A stretch of 64,000 nucleotides of DNA from Pectobacterium brasiliense (GCF_013449685.1 NZ_JACDSF010000017.1:166274-230273), one strand, 5' to 3'; shown: positions 1-10,112, counted from the first letter of the stretch. The notes: generated by a model from the sequence alone, not told the origin. Made by a program: numbers and translations.

Positions 1-663
1 CTCGACCGCCGTCTCCAGCAGAATATCGTGCGGAACGGCTTCATCAACCAGCCCTTGTCGTAACGCCTGACTCGCACGGAGGTGGCGGCCGGTCAGAATG
101 AGATCCAGCGCGCTATCCAGGCCAATCAACCGTGGCAACCGCTGCGTTCCACCTGAGCCGGGAAGCAGGCCAAGCTGCACTTCCGGTAGCCCCAGCACCG
201 TTTTTTCATCCAGCGAGCAGACGCGATAGTCGCAGGCCAAGGCCAATTCCAGCCCACCGCCCAGACAGGCACCGTGGATCGCGGCCACCACGGGGAACGG
301 CAGCGCGGCTACCTGATCGAACGTTTCCTGCCCTTGTTTCGCCAGATTTTCTGCCTGTTCGGCACTGCTGCACTGGTTCAACATGGTGATATCCGCACCG
401 GCGATAAACGAATCAGGCTTGGCGGAAATAAAAATCAGCCCCCTGAGCGTCGCATGCTGCCGCGCCTGTTCAAAGACCGAAAGAATCTGTTCTGCAAATT
501 CGCTCTTTAGCGTGTTCACCTTCTCGCCGGGAACATCAATGCAAATAACACCGATATTGTCCGGCCGAATCGTTAGGGAAAAGGCAGAGGGGCTTTCCGT
601 CACAGATGATGTTGTTTCGATTGCAGACGATGTTGTCACGGAGAAAGGCTGTTGATCGTTCAT
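1..663 (-). CDS. fadJ: FadJ, fatty-acid oxidation complex alpha subunit (N-terminal part)
   Basis: The reading frame runs off the left window edge, so only the first 221 codons are present. They encode the enoyl-CoA hydratase (crotonase) half of the multifunctional alpha subunit. The oxyanion-hole segment [14 protein letters not shown] and the following [20 protein letters not shown] block, which carries a catalytic glutamate, are clear. The family also has a C-terminal 3-hydroxyacyl-CoA dehydrogenase domain, which lies outside the window. The ATG at 663-661 overlaps the fadI stop codon (ATGA), so the two subunits are translationally coupled. The fadI-fadJ order is that of the E. coli anaerobic-type beta-oxidation complex rather than fadBA. 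Confidence 0.95.
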   Translation of the reverse strand, partial: MNDQQPFSVTTSSAIETTSSVTESPSAFSLTIRPDNIGVICIDVPGEKVNTLKSEFAEQILSVFEQARQHATLRGLIFISAKPDSFIAGADITMLNQCSSAEQAENLAKQGQETFDQVAALPFPVVAAIHGACLGGGLELALACDYRVCSLDEKTVLGLPEVQLGLLPGSGGTQRLPRLIGLDSALDLILTGRHLRASQALRQGLVDEAVPHDILLETAVE

Positions 664-1973
664 GGCGTCACCTCCAGTACCATTGCCGCACCCAGCCCGC
701 CAGCCGCGCAGGCGGTGGTTAACCCCAGCCCGCCGCCACGACGGCGCAGTTCATTCAGCGTTTGGGTAATCATCCTCGCGCCAGTGGCAGCAAAGGGATG
801 TCCATAGGCAATGGATCCCCCCAGCACATTGAACTTGGCGCGATCGACCTCACCCAGTGCGGCATTTCTACCCAGTTGATTCCGGGCAAACTCATCGCTG
901 GCAAACAGTTTGAGATTTGCCAACGTCTGCGCGGCAAAGGCTTCGTGCATATCAATAAGCGTCAGATCGGCCAGCGTCACGCCAGCCCTTGCCAACGCCA
1001 GCGGGGAGGCATAAGCCGGTCCCAGCAACATGTCACGCTGTACGCCGATGGCGCTAAATGCATAGCTGCGCAGATAGCCTAGCGGCGTGAGCCCCAGACG
1101 TTCCGCCTTGGATTCACTCATCATCAACACCGCCGCCGCGCCATCCGTGAGCGGCGTACTGTTCGCCGCCGTGACCGTACCGTGTCGGCGATCGAACGCC
1201 GGACGTAAACGGGAATACTGCTCCAGCGAGGAATCATGGCGCACGTTGTTATCTTCACTCAGCGCCTTGTCATAAGGCGGGACGTAAGCCGTCATCACTT
1301 CATCGCGCAGCACGCCGGATTCCCAGGCCTGAGCCGCCAGCTTGTGTGAGCGGTGCGCCAGTTCATCCTGCTCTTCACGCGTGATACCGTAGGTTTTTGC
1401 CATTTGTTCGGCGGTATCGCCCATGCGCAGCCCGGTGGAATACTCCGCCACAGCGGGCGCAACCGGCAGCAGATCTTTCGGGCGCAGGCCGCTTAACAGT
1501 TTCAACTTCTGGCTCAGCGTCCGAGCCTTGTTCATATCCACCAACGTTCTGGCCAACGCTTTGCTGACGCCAATCGGCAGCACGGAAGAGGAATCCGCCC
1601 CGCCGGCAATGCCGACGTCCACCGTCCCCGCCATAATGCTTTCCGCCACGTTGGCGACCGCCTGAAAGCTGGTGGCGCAGGCGCGCGACACGCTGTAGGC
1701 ATCGGTATGCACACTCATGCCCGTGCCGAGCACGATCTCCCTAGCGATATTCGGCGCTTCGGGCATCTGAACCACCTGCCCAAAAACCAATAGCTCGATC
1801 AATTCAGGATCGATCCCAGTGCGAACCAGTAGTTCGCTGGTGACGAGCTTCCCTAATTCGATGGCAGGTACGCCATGATAGGCCGTTGCCTGCCGGGCAA
1901 ATGGGGTGCGTAATCCGCTCACGAACGCAATGCGATCGCCACGGCGGGTTATCAGAGGTAATACCTCGCTCAT
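660..1973 (-). CDS. fadI: FadI, 3-ketoacyl-CoA thiolase
   Basis: This 437-aa protein is the thiolase (beta) subunit of the fatty-acid oxidation complex and cleaves 3-ketoacyl-CoA to acetyl-CoA and a shortened acyl-CoA. The nucleophilic cysteine lies at about residue 99 in SRACATSFQ. The C-terminal active-site segments [10 protein letters not shown] and [10 protein letters not shown] are intact. It is the promoter-proximal gene of fadI-fadJ and overlaps fadJ by 4 nt. A FadR-like operator lies about 55-70 bp upstream of the start codon. Length and motifs fit FadI rather than the shorter FadA. Confidence 0.95.
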   Translation of the reverse strand: MSEVLPLITRRGDRIAFVSGLRTPFARQATAYHGVPAIELGKLVTSELLVRTGIDPELIELLVFGQVVQMPEAPNIAREIVLGTGMSVHTDAYSVSRACATSFQAVANVAESIMAGTVDVGIAGGADSSSVLPIGVSKALARTLVDMNKARTLSQKLKLLSGLRPKDLLPVAPAVAEYSTGLRMGDTAEQMAKTYGITREEQDELAHRSHKLAAQAWESGVLRDEVMTAYVPPYDKALSEDNNVRHDSSLEQYSRLRPAFDRRHGTVTAANSTPLTDGAAAVLMMSESKAERLGLTPLGYLRSYAFSAIGVQRDMLLGPAYASPLALARAGVTLADLTLIDMHEAFAAQTLANLKLFASDEFARNQLGRNAALGEVDRAKFNVLGGSIAYGHPFAATGARMITQTLNELRRRGGGLGLTTACAAGGLGAAMVLEVTP

Positions 1974-2028
1974 AAACGCTCCTGTTAACCGAAAATACTT
2001 CCGTTAACCAAAAATAAAGTACGCGCAC

Positions 2029-2045
2029 AACAGGTCAGACCTGAT
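2029..2045. promoter_or_regulatory. candidate FadR operator upstream of fadI
   Basis: The 17-bp site has the perfect core AGGTCAGACCT and fits the FadR half-sites TGGTC/GACCA apart from the outer base of each arm. It sits in the intergenic region in front of fadI, where repression by FadR in the absence of long-chain acyl-CoA is expected. Binding is inferred from the match and the context. Confidence 0.65.
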
Positions 2046-2153
2046 TTCATTGTTAACCAGATAGTTACATTACGCAAAGCTGCGCAACACAAAAGTGTGA
2101 AGAGCATGCCGTTGTCAGCCCCGATACCATTAACATTATTTACGCAAAGGCAT

Positions 2154-2186
2154 TTGCCAACAAAATACATTAGCGCTAATGTATTT
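2154..2186 (+). promoter_or_regulatory. promoter with 24-bp perfect palindromic operator (2163-2186)
   Basis: A perfect inverted repeat of 12 + 12 bp with no spacer, centred on AGC/GCT (core ATACATTAGCGCTAATGTAT), lies 19 bp before the start of a MarR-family gene. It overlaps a plausible sigma-70 promoter: TTGCCA at 2154-2159, a 17-bp spacer, and TAATGT at 2177-2182. The -10 box lies inside the palindrome, so a dimeric repressor here would block its own promoter. Autoregulation by the MarR protein is an inference. Confidence 0.7.
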
Positions 2187-2204
2187 ATTCCAACTAGGGA
2201 GGCG

Positions 2205-2693
2205 ATGTTGAAAATTAAACCCGGATTGGGCGAACTGCTGAGGTATACCGCTGAGCTGGTTGATAAAGGTTCGGAATCAAACTACCGCGCCCTGTCACTC
2301 AATTATCGTCCACGATTTACCCCTATCCTACGAGCAATGGCCGCAGGCGCTCAGACCGTGCAGGACATCACTGAGTCCACGCACCTGACACAGGGGGCGA
2401 TCAGCCAGTCAGTCGCGTTAATGGAGCAGGACGGCATTCTTGTACGCGAACAGCTCCGTGACGGGCGCAAATTTGCCATCAGGCTGACGCCAGCAGGCAT
2501 TCAACTTGTTGCTCAGCTCGAAACCTGCTGGGAAGCCATTTTCCTCGCCATTGAACAGCTTGAAAAAGAGGCCGGTTGGCAGTTGATGAAAGGGCTGGAG
2601 GAGTTGGCGTCTGCATTGGAACAGCAGGACTTCGAGAAACGCATACAGATAGCGCGTGCAGAGTTACACGCCTCAGGTGATAAAGATGACTAA
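2205..2693 (+). CDS. MarR-family transcriptional regulator
   Basis: A 162-aa winged-helix protein. The stretch TVQDITESTHLTQGAISQSVA reads as the recognition helix-turn-helix (about residues 65-85), and ILVREQLRDGRKFAIRLTPAG as the beta wing, as in MarR/GntR-like dimeric regulators. The ATG at 2205 is chosen because it follows AGGGAGG and begins the recognisable protein; the frame is open upstream to 2097, but that part would cross the promoter and palindrome. The gene overlaps the downstream methyltransferase gene by 8 nt, implying coupled expression. The ligand is unknown. Confidence 0.8.
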   Translation: MLKIKPGLGELLRYTAELVDKGSESNYRALSLNYRPRFTPILRAMAAGAQTVQDITESTHLTQGAISQSVALMEQDGILVREQLRDGRKFAIRLTPAGIQLVAQLETCWEAIFLAIEQLEKEAGWQLMKGLEELASALEQQDFEKRIQIARAELHASGDKDD

Positions 2694-3450
2694 CGCAACC
2701 GAAGAAAGCAGAAACTGGTTTTCCTCAGGTGGGGAGAACTATGCCCGCCACCGACCGCACTATCCACCCGAACTGGCAGAATACCTTTCCAGTCTCGCAC
2801 CCAATACCCAAAACGCGCTGGATGTAGGGTGCGGAACTGGGCAGCTTACGCGACAGTTGGCTGAACATTTCGACGCTGTAAAAGGTATCGATCCCAGCAT
2901 GAGCCAGCTAGGCAACGCCGTTGCGCATCATCGTATCGACTACGCGTGCTCCCCGGCCGAAACGCTGCCCGAACAGCCACTCACTTACAGTTTGATTACC
3001 GCAGCGCAGGCAGCGCACTGGTTCAAGCTGGATGCGTTTTATCAGGAAGTCCGCAGAGTGGCAGTCCCTCAGGGAATACTGGCCCTCATCAGCTATGGCG
3101 TTATGCAGCTTGATGACGATCTGAACGACAGATTTCGTCAGTTTTATTACGAAGAGATTGGTCCGTTTTGGCCTGCCGAACGTCAGTTGGTTGATAACGG
3201 ATATCGGGATATCCCCTTCCCTTTTAATGAGATCGCCGCACCGCCTCTTAACATCCACCTTGAATGGCCGTTAGACGCCCTTATTGGTTATATTTCGACC
3301 TGGTCTGCCGTCGCCAGAGCCCGAGAAGCAGGACGAGAGGAAATGCTGCGCCGTTTTTATGACGACATCGCGACACTCTGGGGAACGCCAACAACATGCC
3401 GACCGGTTCGATGGCCGATTAACATGCGAATAGGAAGAGTTGAAAAGTGA
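2686..3450 (+). CDS. class I SAM-dependent methyltransferase
   Basis: A 254-aa cytosolic protein with the SAM-binding glycine loop ALDVGCGTGQLTRQLAEHF (about residues 44-62) and an acidic residue after the second strand (KGIDPSM). The C-terminal half (PVRWPINMRIGRV at the end) is typical of small-molecule methyltransferases related to UbiE/Tam-like enzymes. The substrate cannot be told from the sequence. The ATG at 2686 lies inside the 3' end of the marR-like gene. A regulator fused by overlap to one methyltransferase suggests that the regulator's ligand is the enzyme's substrate or product. Confidence 0.8.
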   Translation: MTNATEESRNWFSSGGENYARHRPHYPPELAEYLSSLAPNTQNALDVGCGTGQLTRQLAEHFDAVKGIDPSMSQLGNAVAHHRIDYACSPAETLPEQPLTYSLITAAQAAHWFKLDAFYQEVRRVAVPQGILALISYGVMQLDDDLNDRFRQFYYEEIGPFWPAERQLVDNGYRDIPFPFNEIAAPPLNIHLEWPLDALIGYISTWSAVARAREAGREEMLRRFYDDIATLWGTPTTCRPVRWPINMRIGRVEK

Positions 3451-3499
3451 CAACACCACCGACAGTGGTGGATAGAAACAACGAAGGGAAATAAAACGA

Positions 3500-3529
3500 G
3501 GCAGGCGATGCGATAACGCAATGCCTGCC
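3500..3529 (-). terminator. intrinsic terminator downstream of yfcZ
   Basis: On the minus strand a GGCAGGC...GCCTGCC stem with an inner paired extension is followed by TCGTTTTATTT, just past the yfcZ stop. Confidence 0.6.
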
Positions 3530-3539
3530 AGAAGAAGAT

Positions 3540-3836
3540 TTAACGCAGGCCGAGCTGGAAAATCATCGTTTCAGCCTGGCAGCTGAACGTAAAATTAATG
3601 TCCAGCTTAACGCCGCCGTCTACGTCTTCCAACGTGCTGGCGATTTCGCAAGGTTCAGACTCTACCGCACGCGCTTTTTCCGTCAGGGCGGCCAGTGCCG
3701 CTTCCGCCTCAGCACGATTGCCGAAAACGTTGCTGTAAGACGCCGTGCAATCCGTGTTATCCATAATTGTGCCGACATCGACACAGCAGCAGGCTGCGGT
3801 TTCTTCAGCACTGCATTTGTTGATTACGTTCGTCAT
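3540..3836 (-). CDS. yfcZ: YfcZ/YiiS family protein
   Basis: A 98-aa small protein of the YfcZ/YiiS (DUF406) family, recognised by its cysteine-rich N-terminus (ETAACCCVDVGTI), the central EAEAALAALTEKAR helix and the C-terminal GVKLDINFTFSCQAETMIFQLGLR. No biochemical function is established for the family. It lies between the fadI side and fadL, the same place as in E. coli, which supports the assignment. It is transcribed divergently from fadL. Confidence 0.85.
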   Translation of the reverse strand: MTNVINKCSAEETAACCCVDVGTIMDNTDCTASYSNVFGNRAEAEAALAALTEKARAVESEPCEIASTLEDVDGGVKLDINFTFSCQAETMIFQLGLR

Positions 3837-4116
3837 GCTACTTTCCTCTTAAAACGCGGGGAGATATGATCCAGTTCAAATATTTTTATCTTCCTTATAT
3901 TTTACTCCCTCATCCCAAAGCAGTACCAGCACTTCATGCTCGACCGTAATTTTATTGATATTAATCACATTACGGTGTTATGCAGCAGTAAAAATCGAGT
4001 AATATCGCTTCACACAAATTAACTAAAACGTTAAGCAGATCTAAATTTCGCATCATTTTGGAAATATTTCCAATACACAAATGCAACATTGTCGTATTCC
4101 CCACTTATACTTTGGC

Positions 4117-4133
4117 AACTGGTCTGATTTGTC
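4117..4133. promoter_or_regulatory. candidate FadR site in the fadL promoter
   Basis: The sequence AACTGGTCTGATTTGTC matches the left half of the FadR consensus exactly (AACTGGTC) and the right half partly. It lies about 85-100 bp before the fadL start, in a 382-bp divergent intergenic region with yfcZ. No other site was convincing in this stretch. Confidence 0.5.
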
Positions 4134-4218
4134 AGGCTGAGTGCGCCCCCTACAATGCGCGTCCCTTGTTACCCCATGTAACAACGTTAAATAACAAGCA
4201 TATAAAGAGGTTTTGGTC

Positions 4219-5481
4219 ATGAACCAGAAAAACCTGTTCAAACAATCCACAATTGCTGTTGCGGTGGCCCTGTTTTCAGCAAATGTGTCCGCAGCTGGTT
4301 TCCAGCTAAATGAATACTCATCATCGGGTCTGGGACGTGCGTTTTCTGGTGAAGGTGCGGTAGCCGATAATGCGACCTCAGGTAGCCGTAACCCAGCGAC
4401 CATGACCCTATTTGACCGTCCGTCTTTCTCCGGTGGTGTCACCTATATCAACCCAGATATCGATATCAGTGGTTCAAGTTCATCTGGGCAAAATGTTGAT
4501 GCGAAAAATATCGCACCACATGCCTGGGTACCGAACCTACATTTCATCATGCCGCTTAGCGAACAGTGGGCGATTGGTGCGTCTGCCACCACCAACTATG
4601 GGTTAGCAACAGAATTTAATGACAGCTATGCCGCAGGATCTATCGGCGGGAAAACCGACCTGTTGACGTCAAACCTGAACCTGAGCGCCGCCTATCGCCT
4701 GAACCAGCATTTCAGTTTTGGTTTAGGGGTTAACGCCGTTTATGCCGATGCCAAGTTTGTGCGTCATGCTGGGGAAGCCGCTCCACTGTTAGGTTTACAG
4801 CCATCATCTGAAATATCACGTATGGAAGGCAAAGAGTGGGGCTACGGCTGGAATGCGGGCATCCTGTATGAAGTGGATGAAAACAACCGCTTCGGCCTGA
4901 CCTATCGTTCCAAAGTCGATATCGACTTTAACGGTGATTACAGTAGCCAATTGCCAGTATTCCCTGGAACAGGTGGTGCAACGATCCCTGGTAAGCTAAC
5001 ACTCAATCTGCCAGAAATGTGGGAAGCGTCCGCCTATCACCGTGTTGCCCCTAAATGGGCGGTTCACTACAGCCTGACCTACACCAGTTGGAGCCAGTTC
5101 CAGGAATTGAAAGCAACCGATAATTCAGGAAACATACGATTTCGGAAGGAAGAGGGATTCCGTGATGCCTACCGTATCGCACTGGGTACCACCTACTATC
5201 ATGACGATAACTGGACGTTCCGTAGTGGTATTGCATTCGATGATAGCCCTGTACCAGCAGAAAACCGCTCAATCTCCATACCCGATCAAGACCGTTTCTG
5301 GCTGAGCGCGGGCACCACCTATGCATTTAATAAAGACGCCTCTGTTGATGTAGGCGTGTCCTATATGCGTGGGCAAAAAGTTACTATTAAAGAAGCTGAT
5401 CCCTTGGGTATTAATACCTATTCATACAGCTCAAAAGGAACTGCCTGGTTGTACGGCGTGAACTTCAACTATGCGTTCTAA
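4219..5481 (+). CDS. fadL: FadL, outer-membrane long-chain fatty acid transporter
   Basis: A 420-aa outer-membrane beta-barrel of the FadL/TodX family. A Sec signal peptide ([25 protein letters not shown]) precedes the mature N-terminus [21 protein letters not shown], the hatch-domain signature of FadL. The [13 protein letters not shown] motif follows, and the protein ends in an aromatic residue (NFNYAF), as outer-membrane barrels do. The ATG at 4219 is preferred over an upstream TTG because AAGAGG lies 8 nt ahead of it. It imports exogenous long-chain fatty acids for the FadIJ pathway encoded upstream. Confidence 0.95.
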   Translation: MNQKNLFKQSTIAVAVALFSANVSAAGFQLNEYSSSGLGRAFSGEGAVADNATSGSRNPATMTLFDRPSFSGGVTYINPDIDISGSSSSGQNVDAKNIAPHAWVPNLHFIMPLSEQWAIGASATTNYGLATEFNDSYAAGSIGGKTDLLTSNLNLSAAYRLNQHFSFGLGVNAVYADAKFVRHAGEAAPLLGLQPSSEISRMEGKEWGYGWNAGILYEVDENNRFGLTYRSKVDIDFNGDYSSQLPVFPGTGGATIPGKLTLNLPEMWEASAYHRVAPKWAVHYSLTYTSWSQFQELKATDNSGNIRFRKEEGFRDAYRIALGTTYYHDDNWTFRSGIAFDDSPVPAENRSISIPDQDRFWLSAGTTYAFNKDASVDVGVSYMRGQKVTIKEADPLGINTYSYSSKGTAWLYGVNFNYAF

Positions 5482-5560
5482 GTAAAGAATGGCGTTCTAA
5501 ATAACGTATAGGTTTCTAAATAAAGCACGCGTTCTCATTGCTATCGGTCAGAACGTGATA

Positions 5561-5590
5561 AAGCAGGTAAGGCAACTTACCTGCTTTTTT
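5561..5590 (+). terminator. intrinsic terminator of fadL
   Basis: A 10-bp stem AAGCAGGTAA/TTACCTGCTT with a 6-nt loop is followed by a T-run. Confidence 0.85.
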
Positions 5591-5619
5591 ATGCCTATAT
5601 CTACCAGACGAACAGGTAC

Positions 5620-5642
5620 AAAAAAGGCCGCTTTCGCGGCCT
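5620..5642 (-). terminator. intrinsic terminator of mqo
   Basis: On the minus strand the stem AGGCCGC-GAAA-GCGGCCT is followed by a run of T. It lies 27 bp past the mqo stop. Confidence 0.85.
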
Positions 5643-5669
5643 GACATCGTGACGTCCAGTTAACCCCGA

Positions 5670-7253
5670 TTACTCAGGCTTAACCTCAATATAGTCAAGG
5701 CCCAGCGTGCTGCTGGTGTAGCTGCGGATTTTATTGGTCATTTCAATATTACCGTCCAGCTTCTGACCATAAGAGGGAATGATCTCTTTCAGTTTGCCCT
5801 GCCATTCTGGCGTAGCGACTTTATCTTTAAACACTTTTTCCAGCAGGCTCAGCATAATCGGCGCGGCGGTAGACGCGCCCGGAGAGGCACCCAGCAGCGC
5901 GGCAATCGAACCATCCTGAGAGCTGACGATTTCAGTACCCAGTTTCAGCACGCCGCCTTTGTCGTCGTCTTTCTTGATAACCTGAACGCGCTGCCCTGCA
6001 ACCGTCAGTTTCCAATCTTCTTTCTTCGCATTCGGGAAGTATTCCTGCAGCGAGGCGAAACGATCGTCGTCATCCATCATGACCTGACCAACCAGATACT
6101 TCACCAAGTCGAAGTTATCCAGACCGACGTGCGTCATCGGCATCACGTTGGAGAAGGTTACGGAACCGATCAGATCCCACAGCGAACCATTTTTCAGGAA
6201 TTTGCTGGAGAAGGTGGCAAACGGCCCGAACAGCAGAACGGGTTTACCGTCAAAAATACGTGTATCCAGATGAGGAACCGACATCGGTGGCGCACCGACG
6301 GAGGCTTTACCGTAAACTTTCGCCATGTGGCGCTGCACGATTTCCGGGTTTTCTGTCACCAGGAATTCGCCACCAACTGGGAAGCCACCGTACAGATCGG
6401 CCTCAGGAATACCAGATTTCTGCAACAGTTGCAGTGCCGCCCCACCCGCACCAATAAAGACAAACTTCGCCTTAATCACGCTTTCTTTCTCGCCGTTCTT
6501 CAGATCGGCGTAAGTCACGCTCCAGGAGTTATCCGCATTGCGTTTGATATCACGCACTTCTGAATTCAGGTGCAGCGCAAAGTTAGGTTTGGTTTTCATC
6601 GCGCCAACCAGCTGACGCGTGATTTCACCGTAGTTCACGTCGGTACCGATAGGCATACGAGTCGCCGCAATCTTCTGTGCCGGATCGCGACCTTCCATCA
6701 CCAACGGCGCCCACTCTTTGATCGTATTGGGATCGTCAGAGAACGCCATGCCACGGTACAGCGTGCTGTGCTGCATCGCGTCATAACGATGTTTCAGGAA
6801 AGCGGTGTTCTCGTCGCCCCAGACAAAAGCGATGTGCGGCACGCTATTGATGAAAGAGTGCGGATTATTCAGCACGCCGTTTTTCACCTGATAGGACCAA
6901 AACTGGCGCGAGACTTCAAACGCTTCAGTGATTTCCAGCGCTTTGCTGATGTTGATTGGGCCGTCGGGATTATCCGGCGTGTAGTTGAGTTCCATGAAAG
7001 CAGAGTGACCCGTACCGGCATTATTCCAGCCGTTCGAGCTCTCTTCCGCCACATTATCCATCCGCTCAACCATGTCGATAGACCAGTCTGGTTGCAGCTC
7101 CTGTAAATACCCCCCCAGCGTAGCGCTCATAATGCCCCCGCCGATCAGTACCACATCCGTTGTCTTCTCTGTCGTTTTAGCCTCTTCAGCCATCGCCAGT
7201 GGGGCGCTAACCACCACGCTCAGGCAGAAGAACATAGCAAGTAGTTTTTTCAT
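5670..7253 (-). CDS. mqo: malate:quinone oxidoreductase
   Basis: A 527-aa FAD-dependent enzyme that oxidises malate to oxaloacetate and passes electrons to the quinone pool at the inner membrane. The dinucleotide-binding motif [17 protein letters not shown] follows a hydrophobic N-terminal segment ([22 protein letters not shown]). Conserved Mqo blocks include [36 protein letters not shown] and [16 protein letters not shown]. The ATG at 7253 is chosen over the longer frame because it starts the family's usual N-terminus. The signal-like start is also seen in E. coli Mqo. It is transcribed alone. Confidence 0.95.
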   Translation of the reverse strand: MKKLLAMFFCLSVVVSAPLAMAEEAKTTEKTTDVVLIGGGIMSATLGGYLQELQPDWSIDMVERMDNVAEESSNGWNNAGTGHSAFMELNYTPDNPDGPINISKALEITEAFEVSRQFWSYQVKNGVLNNPHSFINSVPHIAFVWGDENTAFLKHRYDAMQHSTLYRGMAFSDDPNTIKEWAPLVMEGRDPAQKIAATRMPIGTDVNYGEITRQLVGAMKTKPNFALHLNSEVRDIKRNADNSWSVTYADLKNGEKESVIKAKFVFIGAGGAALQLLQKSGIPEADLYGGFPVGGEFLVTENPEIVQRHMAKVYGKASVGAPPMSVPHLDTRIFDGKPVLLFGPFATFSSKFLKNGSLWDLIGSVTFSNVMPMTHVGLDNFDLVKYLVGQVMMDDDDRFASLQEYFPNAKKEDWKLTVAGQRVQVIKKDDDKGGVLKLGTEIVSSQDGSIAALLGASPGASTAAPIMLSLLEKVFKDKVATPEWQGKLKEIIPSYGQKLDGNIEMTNKIRSYTSSTLGLDYIEVKPE

Positions 7254-7568
7254 GCTTATATCTCTATTTTTTATAAGTGCAGGTAAATAGCATTCTGGGC
7301 ATTCATTAACACACGACCACGCCATCATCCGTAAAAGGCATCATTCTTATGACCTTTTTGTTAATCACCTTGCTAACAAAAAAATCAGCGTGCAGACACA
7401 TTTCAACCAGGATGGGCAGCAGTAGCGGTTAACGACGTAGCATTATTGTTATCTGACGAAAGGAAATAAATTTTAGTAAGTAAATAAATGGACAACAAAG
7501 TAATAACTTTTAAGAAACAAACCACAGAATCATCATGGTAAAAGTAAGTTTAGCAGTGTTTTATAAAA
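7254..7568. other. intergenic region upstream of mqo
   Basis: This AT-rich stretch holds the mqo promoter region (minus strand). I see no convincing gene, RNA or named operator in it. Confidence 0.5.
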
Positions 7569-7591
7569 GCAAAAGGCACCCGCAGGTGCCT
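7569..7591 (-). terminator. intrinsic terminator of mlaA
   Basis: On the minus strand the stem AGGCACC/GGTGCCT is followed by TTTTGCTTTTATAA. Confidence 0.8.
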
Positions 7592-7616
7592 GTGAAATGA
7601 GCGATGTGACGTGACA

Positions 7617-8378
7617 CTATTTCGCTGAGTCGATCTCGTCGAGCGAGTCTTCAATCGCTGCCGCATTCGGGTTCTTCTGCGGGGTGAGTTGCCCATCACT
7701 GGCAAGGAAATCATGCCGCTGGAAGTAGGCTTCACGCACCATCAGGTATGGATCGGAAGAGTTACGCAGCAGACCGTCGGAATCCAACAGCTGTGCTCGC
7801 GTTTCTATCCCTTCGATAGCCCATTTACCCGCAGACATCCAGAACGTCAGATAGCTCAGCATCGGATACAACGTATCCACGACGCCACCGCCGTCTTCAC
7901 GAGGTGTCACGCTGCCGTAGCCAGGTACAACCAGATAAGGCCCGTAGCCCACGTCATAATGACCCAATGTGCTACCAAAGCGGCGAGACTCTTCTTTCGC
8001 CAGTTTCGGGTTCGCCATTGAGGCCACGTCAATCAGGCCGCCCATCCCGAGCAAGGTATTCAGGAAGAAGCGGTTAAAGTGAATCATCGCTTTATACGGC
8101 TTACCTTCAACGAAGTAGTTCACCATCGTTGCAGGTTCTTCCAGGTTACTGAAGAAGTTCCCTAGTCCGTTACGCGCGGGCGTCGGCACATAATCGCGCC
8201 AGGCCACAGCCGCAGGACGCACCAGATAAGGATCCAGAACGTCATAGTTAAAGCTGAACATGGTACGGTTAAAGCCTTCAAGCGGATCTGAACGTCGTTC
8301 TTGAGCTCGATCCCCGGAACTGGCGCAGCCGATCAGTAACACGCTGGCAAACACCACCCCACTCAGGCGGTAATTCAT
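7617..8378 (-). CDS. mlaA: MlaA (VacJ), outer-membrane lipid-asymmetry lipoprotein
   Basis: A 253-aa lipoprotein with a lipobox LIGC near residue 18 and the family block DPLEGFNRTMFSFNYDVLDPYLVRP. Other MlaA blocks are present, such as GHYDVGYGPYLVVPGYGSVTPR. It is the outer-membrane component of the Mla system, which removes mislocalised phospholipids from the outer leaflet with OmpC/F and passes them to MlaC. It is separate from the mlaFEDCB operon, as in E. coli, and has its own terminator. Confidence 0.95.
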   Translation of the reverse strand: MNYRLSGVVFASVLLIGCASSGDRAQERRSDPLEGFNRTMFSFNYDVLDPYLVRPAAVAWRDYVPTPARNGLGNFFSNLEEPATMVNYFVEGKPYKAMIHFNRFFLNTLLGMGGLIDVASMANPKLAKEESRRFGSTLGHYDVGYGPYLVVPGYGSVTPREDGGGVVDTLYPMLSYLTFWMSAGKWAIEGIETRAQLLDSDGLLRNSSDPYLMVREAYFQRHDFLASDGQLTPQKNPNAAAIEDSLDEIDSAK

Positions 8379-8822
8379 ATCTGTTCTCCCTGATTTATAG
8401 TGTGCTATACCCGCGACCGAAAATGGGTATTCCCAGTATCAGCCACAGCCTATCAGGCTGAGCGACAAGGACGGGATATCGGCCAACAGTGTAACATTTT
8501 ATCGCTCCATCGCTACGTTGGCTTACGCATTACTGCATTTTCAGAGGTTTGCCATTTTTCTTATGGGGACAACACGCGGCATGGTTGCGACACACGCTCC
8601 GGCGTGGGCACAGTACGGTATTCCCTTGTTCCCCTCACAGCATAGCACCACCAGCCTAAACCAGTGAGTCACGCCGCACCATCCCATGGCGTAAAAACTC
8701 ACTACGCTTATCATCGGGGTTATCGATGATTACCCCTCAACGTCAGTACCGTTAGCCAGACAACAATCTGCCCACTCGTCGAGAGAATCACTATGAATCC
8801 ATAACCGTGGATTATCATCATT
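8379..8822. other. intergenic region with no supported gene
   Basis: About 440 bp between the mlaA start and a yfdC-like remnant. A short open frame at 8400-8645 has no ribosome binding site or recognisable family. The region is probably the mlaA promoter plus decayed sequence of the former neighbour. Confidence 0.5.
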
Positions 8823-8945
8823 ATGACTGGGATGATTGCCTTCAGTAATTCCACCCACATTGTGGCCGGTGCGTCAGAGATTTTCTATCTGGTGTTCATT
8901 GGCCACACACAAATCCGTAACGACATGAGTCGCATCACACAGTAA
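8823..8945 (+). pseudogene. yfdC remnant (FNT-like transporter C-terminus)
   Basis: The 40-codon frame (THIVAGASEIFYLVFIGHTQIRND in its middle and end) resembles the C-terminal end of YfdC, a formate/nitrite-transporter-like membrane protein. E. coli has yfdC exactly here, between mlaA and argW. Only the tail remains, with an apparent internal deletion joining the membrane segment to the terminal HTQIRND. The call depends on synteny and remembered sequence, not an alignment. Confidence 0.5.
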
Positions 8946-9073
8946 ACGTCAAAAGGCGCATGAGAATGAAGGAAAAGAGCATCGGCAGAAACGCTGATTG
9001 CCGACACTTTGAGCAAACGCGCCGTTAAGTGCTTATTCTCAGAGCAAAAATGCGTATAATAGCCAAGCTTCAT

Positions 9074-9148
9074 GTCTCCATAGTTAAATGGATATAACGA
9101 GCCCCTCCTAAGGGCTAGTTGCAGGTTCGATTCCTGCTGGGGACACCA
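9074..9148 (+). tRNA. argW: tRNA-Arg (anticodon CCU)
   Basis: The 75-nt sequence folds as a full cloverleaf. The 7-bp acceptor stem pairs GTCTCCA with TGGGGAC (one G-T). The anticodon arm is AGCCC-CTCCTAA-GGGCT with CCT at positions 34-36. The T-arm contains GGTTCGATTCC, and CCA is encoded at the 3' end. The neighbourhood (mlaA, yfdC remnant, integrase remnant) matches argW of E. coli, a known phage integration site. Confidence 0.95.
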
Positions 9149-9273
9149 AAATCTCGCCCACGAACGTCCATCAAAGTCTATTTTTTCCATTCTATTCATC
9201 AAGTTAACACAACAAACTAGTCTACTGCACTCTACTCAGTTTGAGCGGCATCCACGCTGTTTTGTTGGTATAA

Positions 9274-9968
9274 ATGTTGGCATTAGGCGTTTATCCTGCG
9301 GTTTCTTTAACAGAAGCCCGTCGCAGAAGAGACGAAGCCAGACAACAGATTGCCAATAACATTGATCCAGGTGAAAAGCGGAAAAGGTTGAAGAGAAAGG
9401 GTTACTCACCTTTGAAACTGTTGCCAGCAGCTGGCATGTCAGCAATAAAACCTAGTCTGAGGGGCATCGAACACTGATTATCAATAGCCTGACAACGCAC
9501 GTATTCCCAATTATCGGGCAAAAAAATATCGCAACGCTTAAAACCCGCGATCTGTTAATACCGGCTAAAAATGCAGAAAAAACCGGACATCTGGAACTGG
9601 CTTCTCGCTTGCAACAGCGCATCACAGCAATCATGCTTTATGCGGTTCATAATGATCTTATCGATGTTAATCTGGCTTATGATCTGGAAGTAGCCATCGC
9701 TACGGCTAAAAGTGTTCACCGCCCCGCTCTGCCCCTTGAACACATTACCGAACTGATGACACGTATTGAGGCATACAAAGGCAAAGGAATCATACAATTA
9801 GCCGTTCAGTTATATCTTCTGACGTTTATCCGCTCCAGCGAACTGAGATTTGCGCGTTGGTCAGAGTTCGACTTTAAAAATGCGTTATGGACTATTCCTG
9901 CGAAGCGAGAGCCCCTAGCATTCCTTTTTTCACCCCTTCCTCTGGAAGATCATTTTTTAAAGAAATAA
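9274..9968 (+). pseudogene. tyrosine integrase remnant at tRNA-Arg
   Basis: Fragments of a P4/CP4-type integrase can be read in order: MLALGVYPAVSLTEARRRRDEA, then TFETVASSWHVSNKT in another frame, an in-frame TAG where a tryptophan is expected (KT*SEGHR), then LTTHVFPIIGQKNIATL and on to FIRSSELRFARWSEFDF. It lacks the N-terminal arm-binding start and the C-terminal catalytic half (the R-H-R-Y residues after RSSELRF). There is at least one frameshift (about 9380-9410), one nonsense codon and two end truncations. Position 130 bp after tRNA-Arg is classic for such elements. Confidence 0.85.
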
Positions 9969-10112
9969 CATCAAATAAAGAATAACTCGCCATGGGCAGA
10001 TTCAACGCCGAAGTGCAACACTAAGCCATCCCTCTTAGTTCCACAAACACCACTGACGGTTACCTGAACCCCAGATACTTACCGGTTAACGCCAGCAATG
10101 GTTGCTGCCTGT

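Noticed and set aside
8400-8645. 81-codon plus-strand frame upstream of mlaA
   Set aside because: It starts in the mlaA promoter, has no ribosome binding site and no family resemblance.
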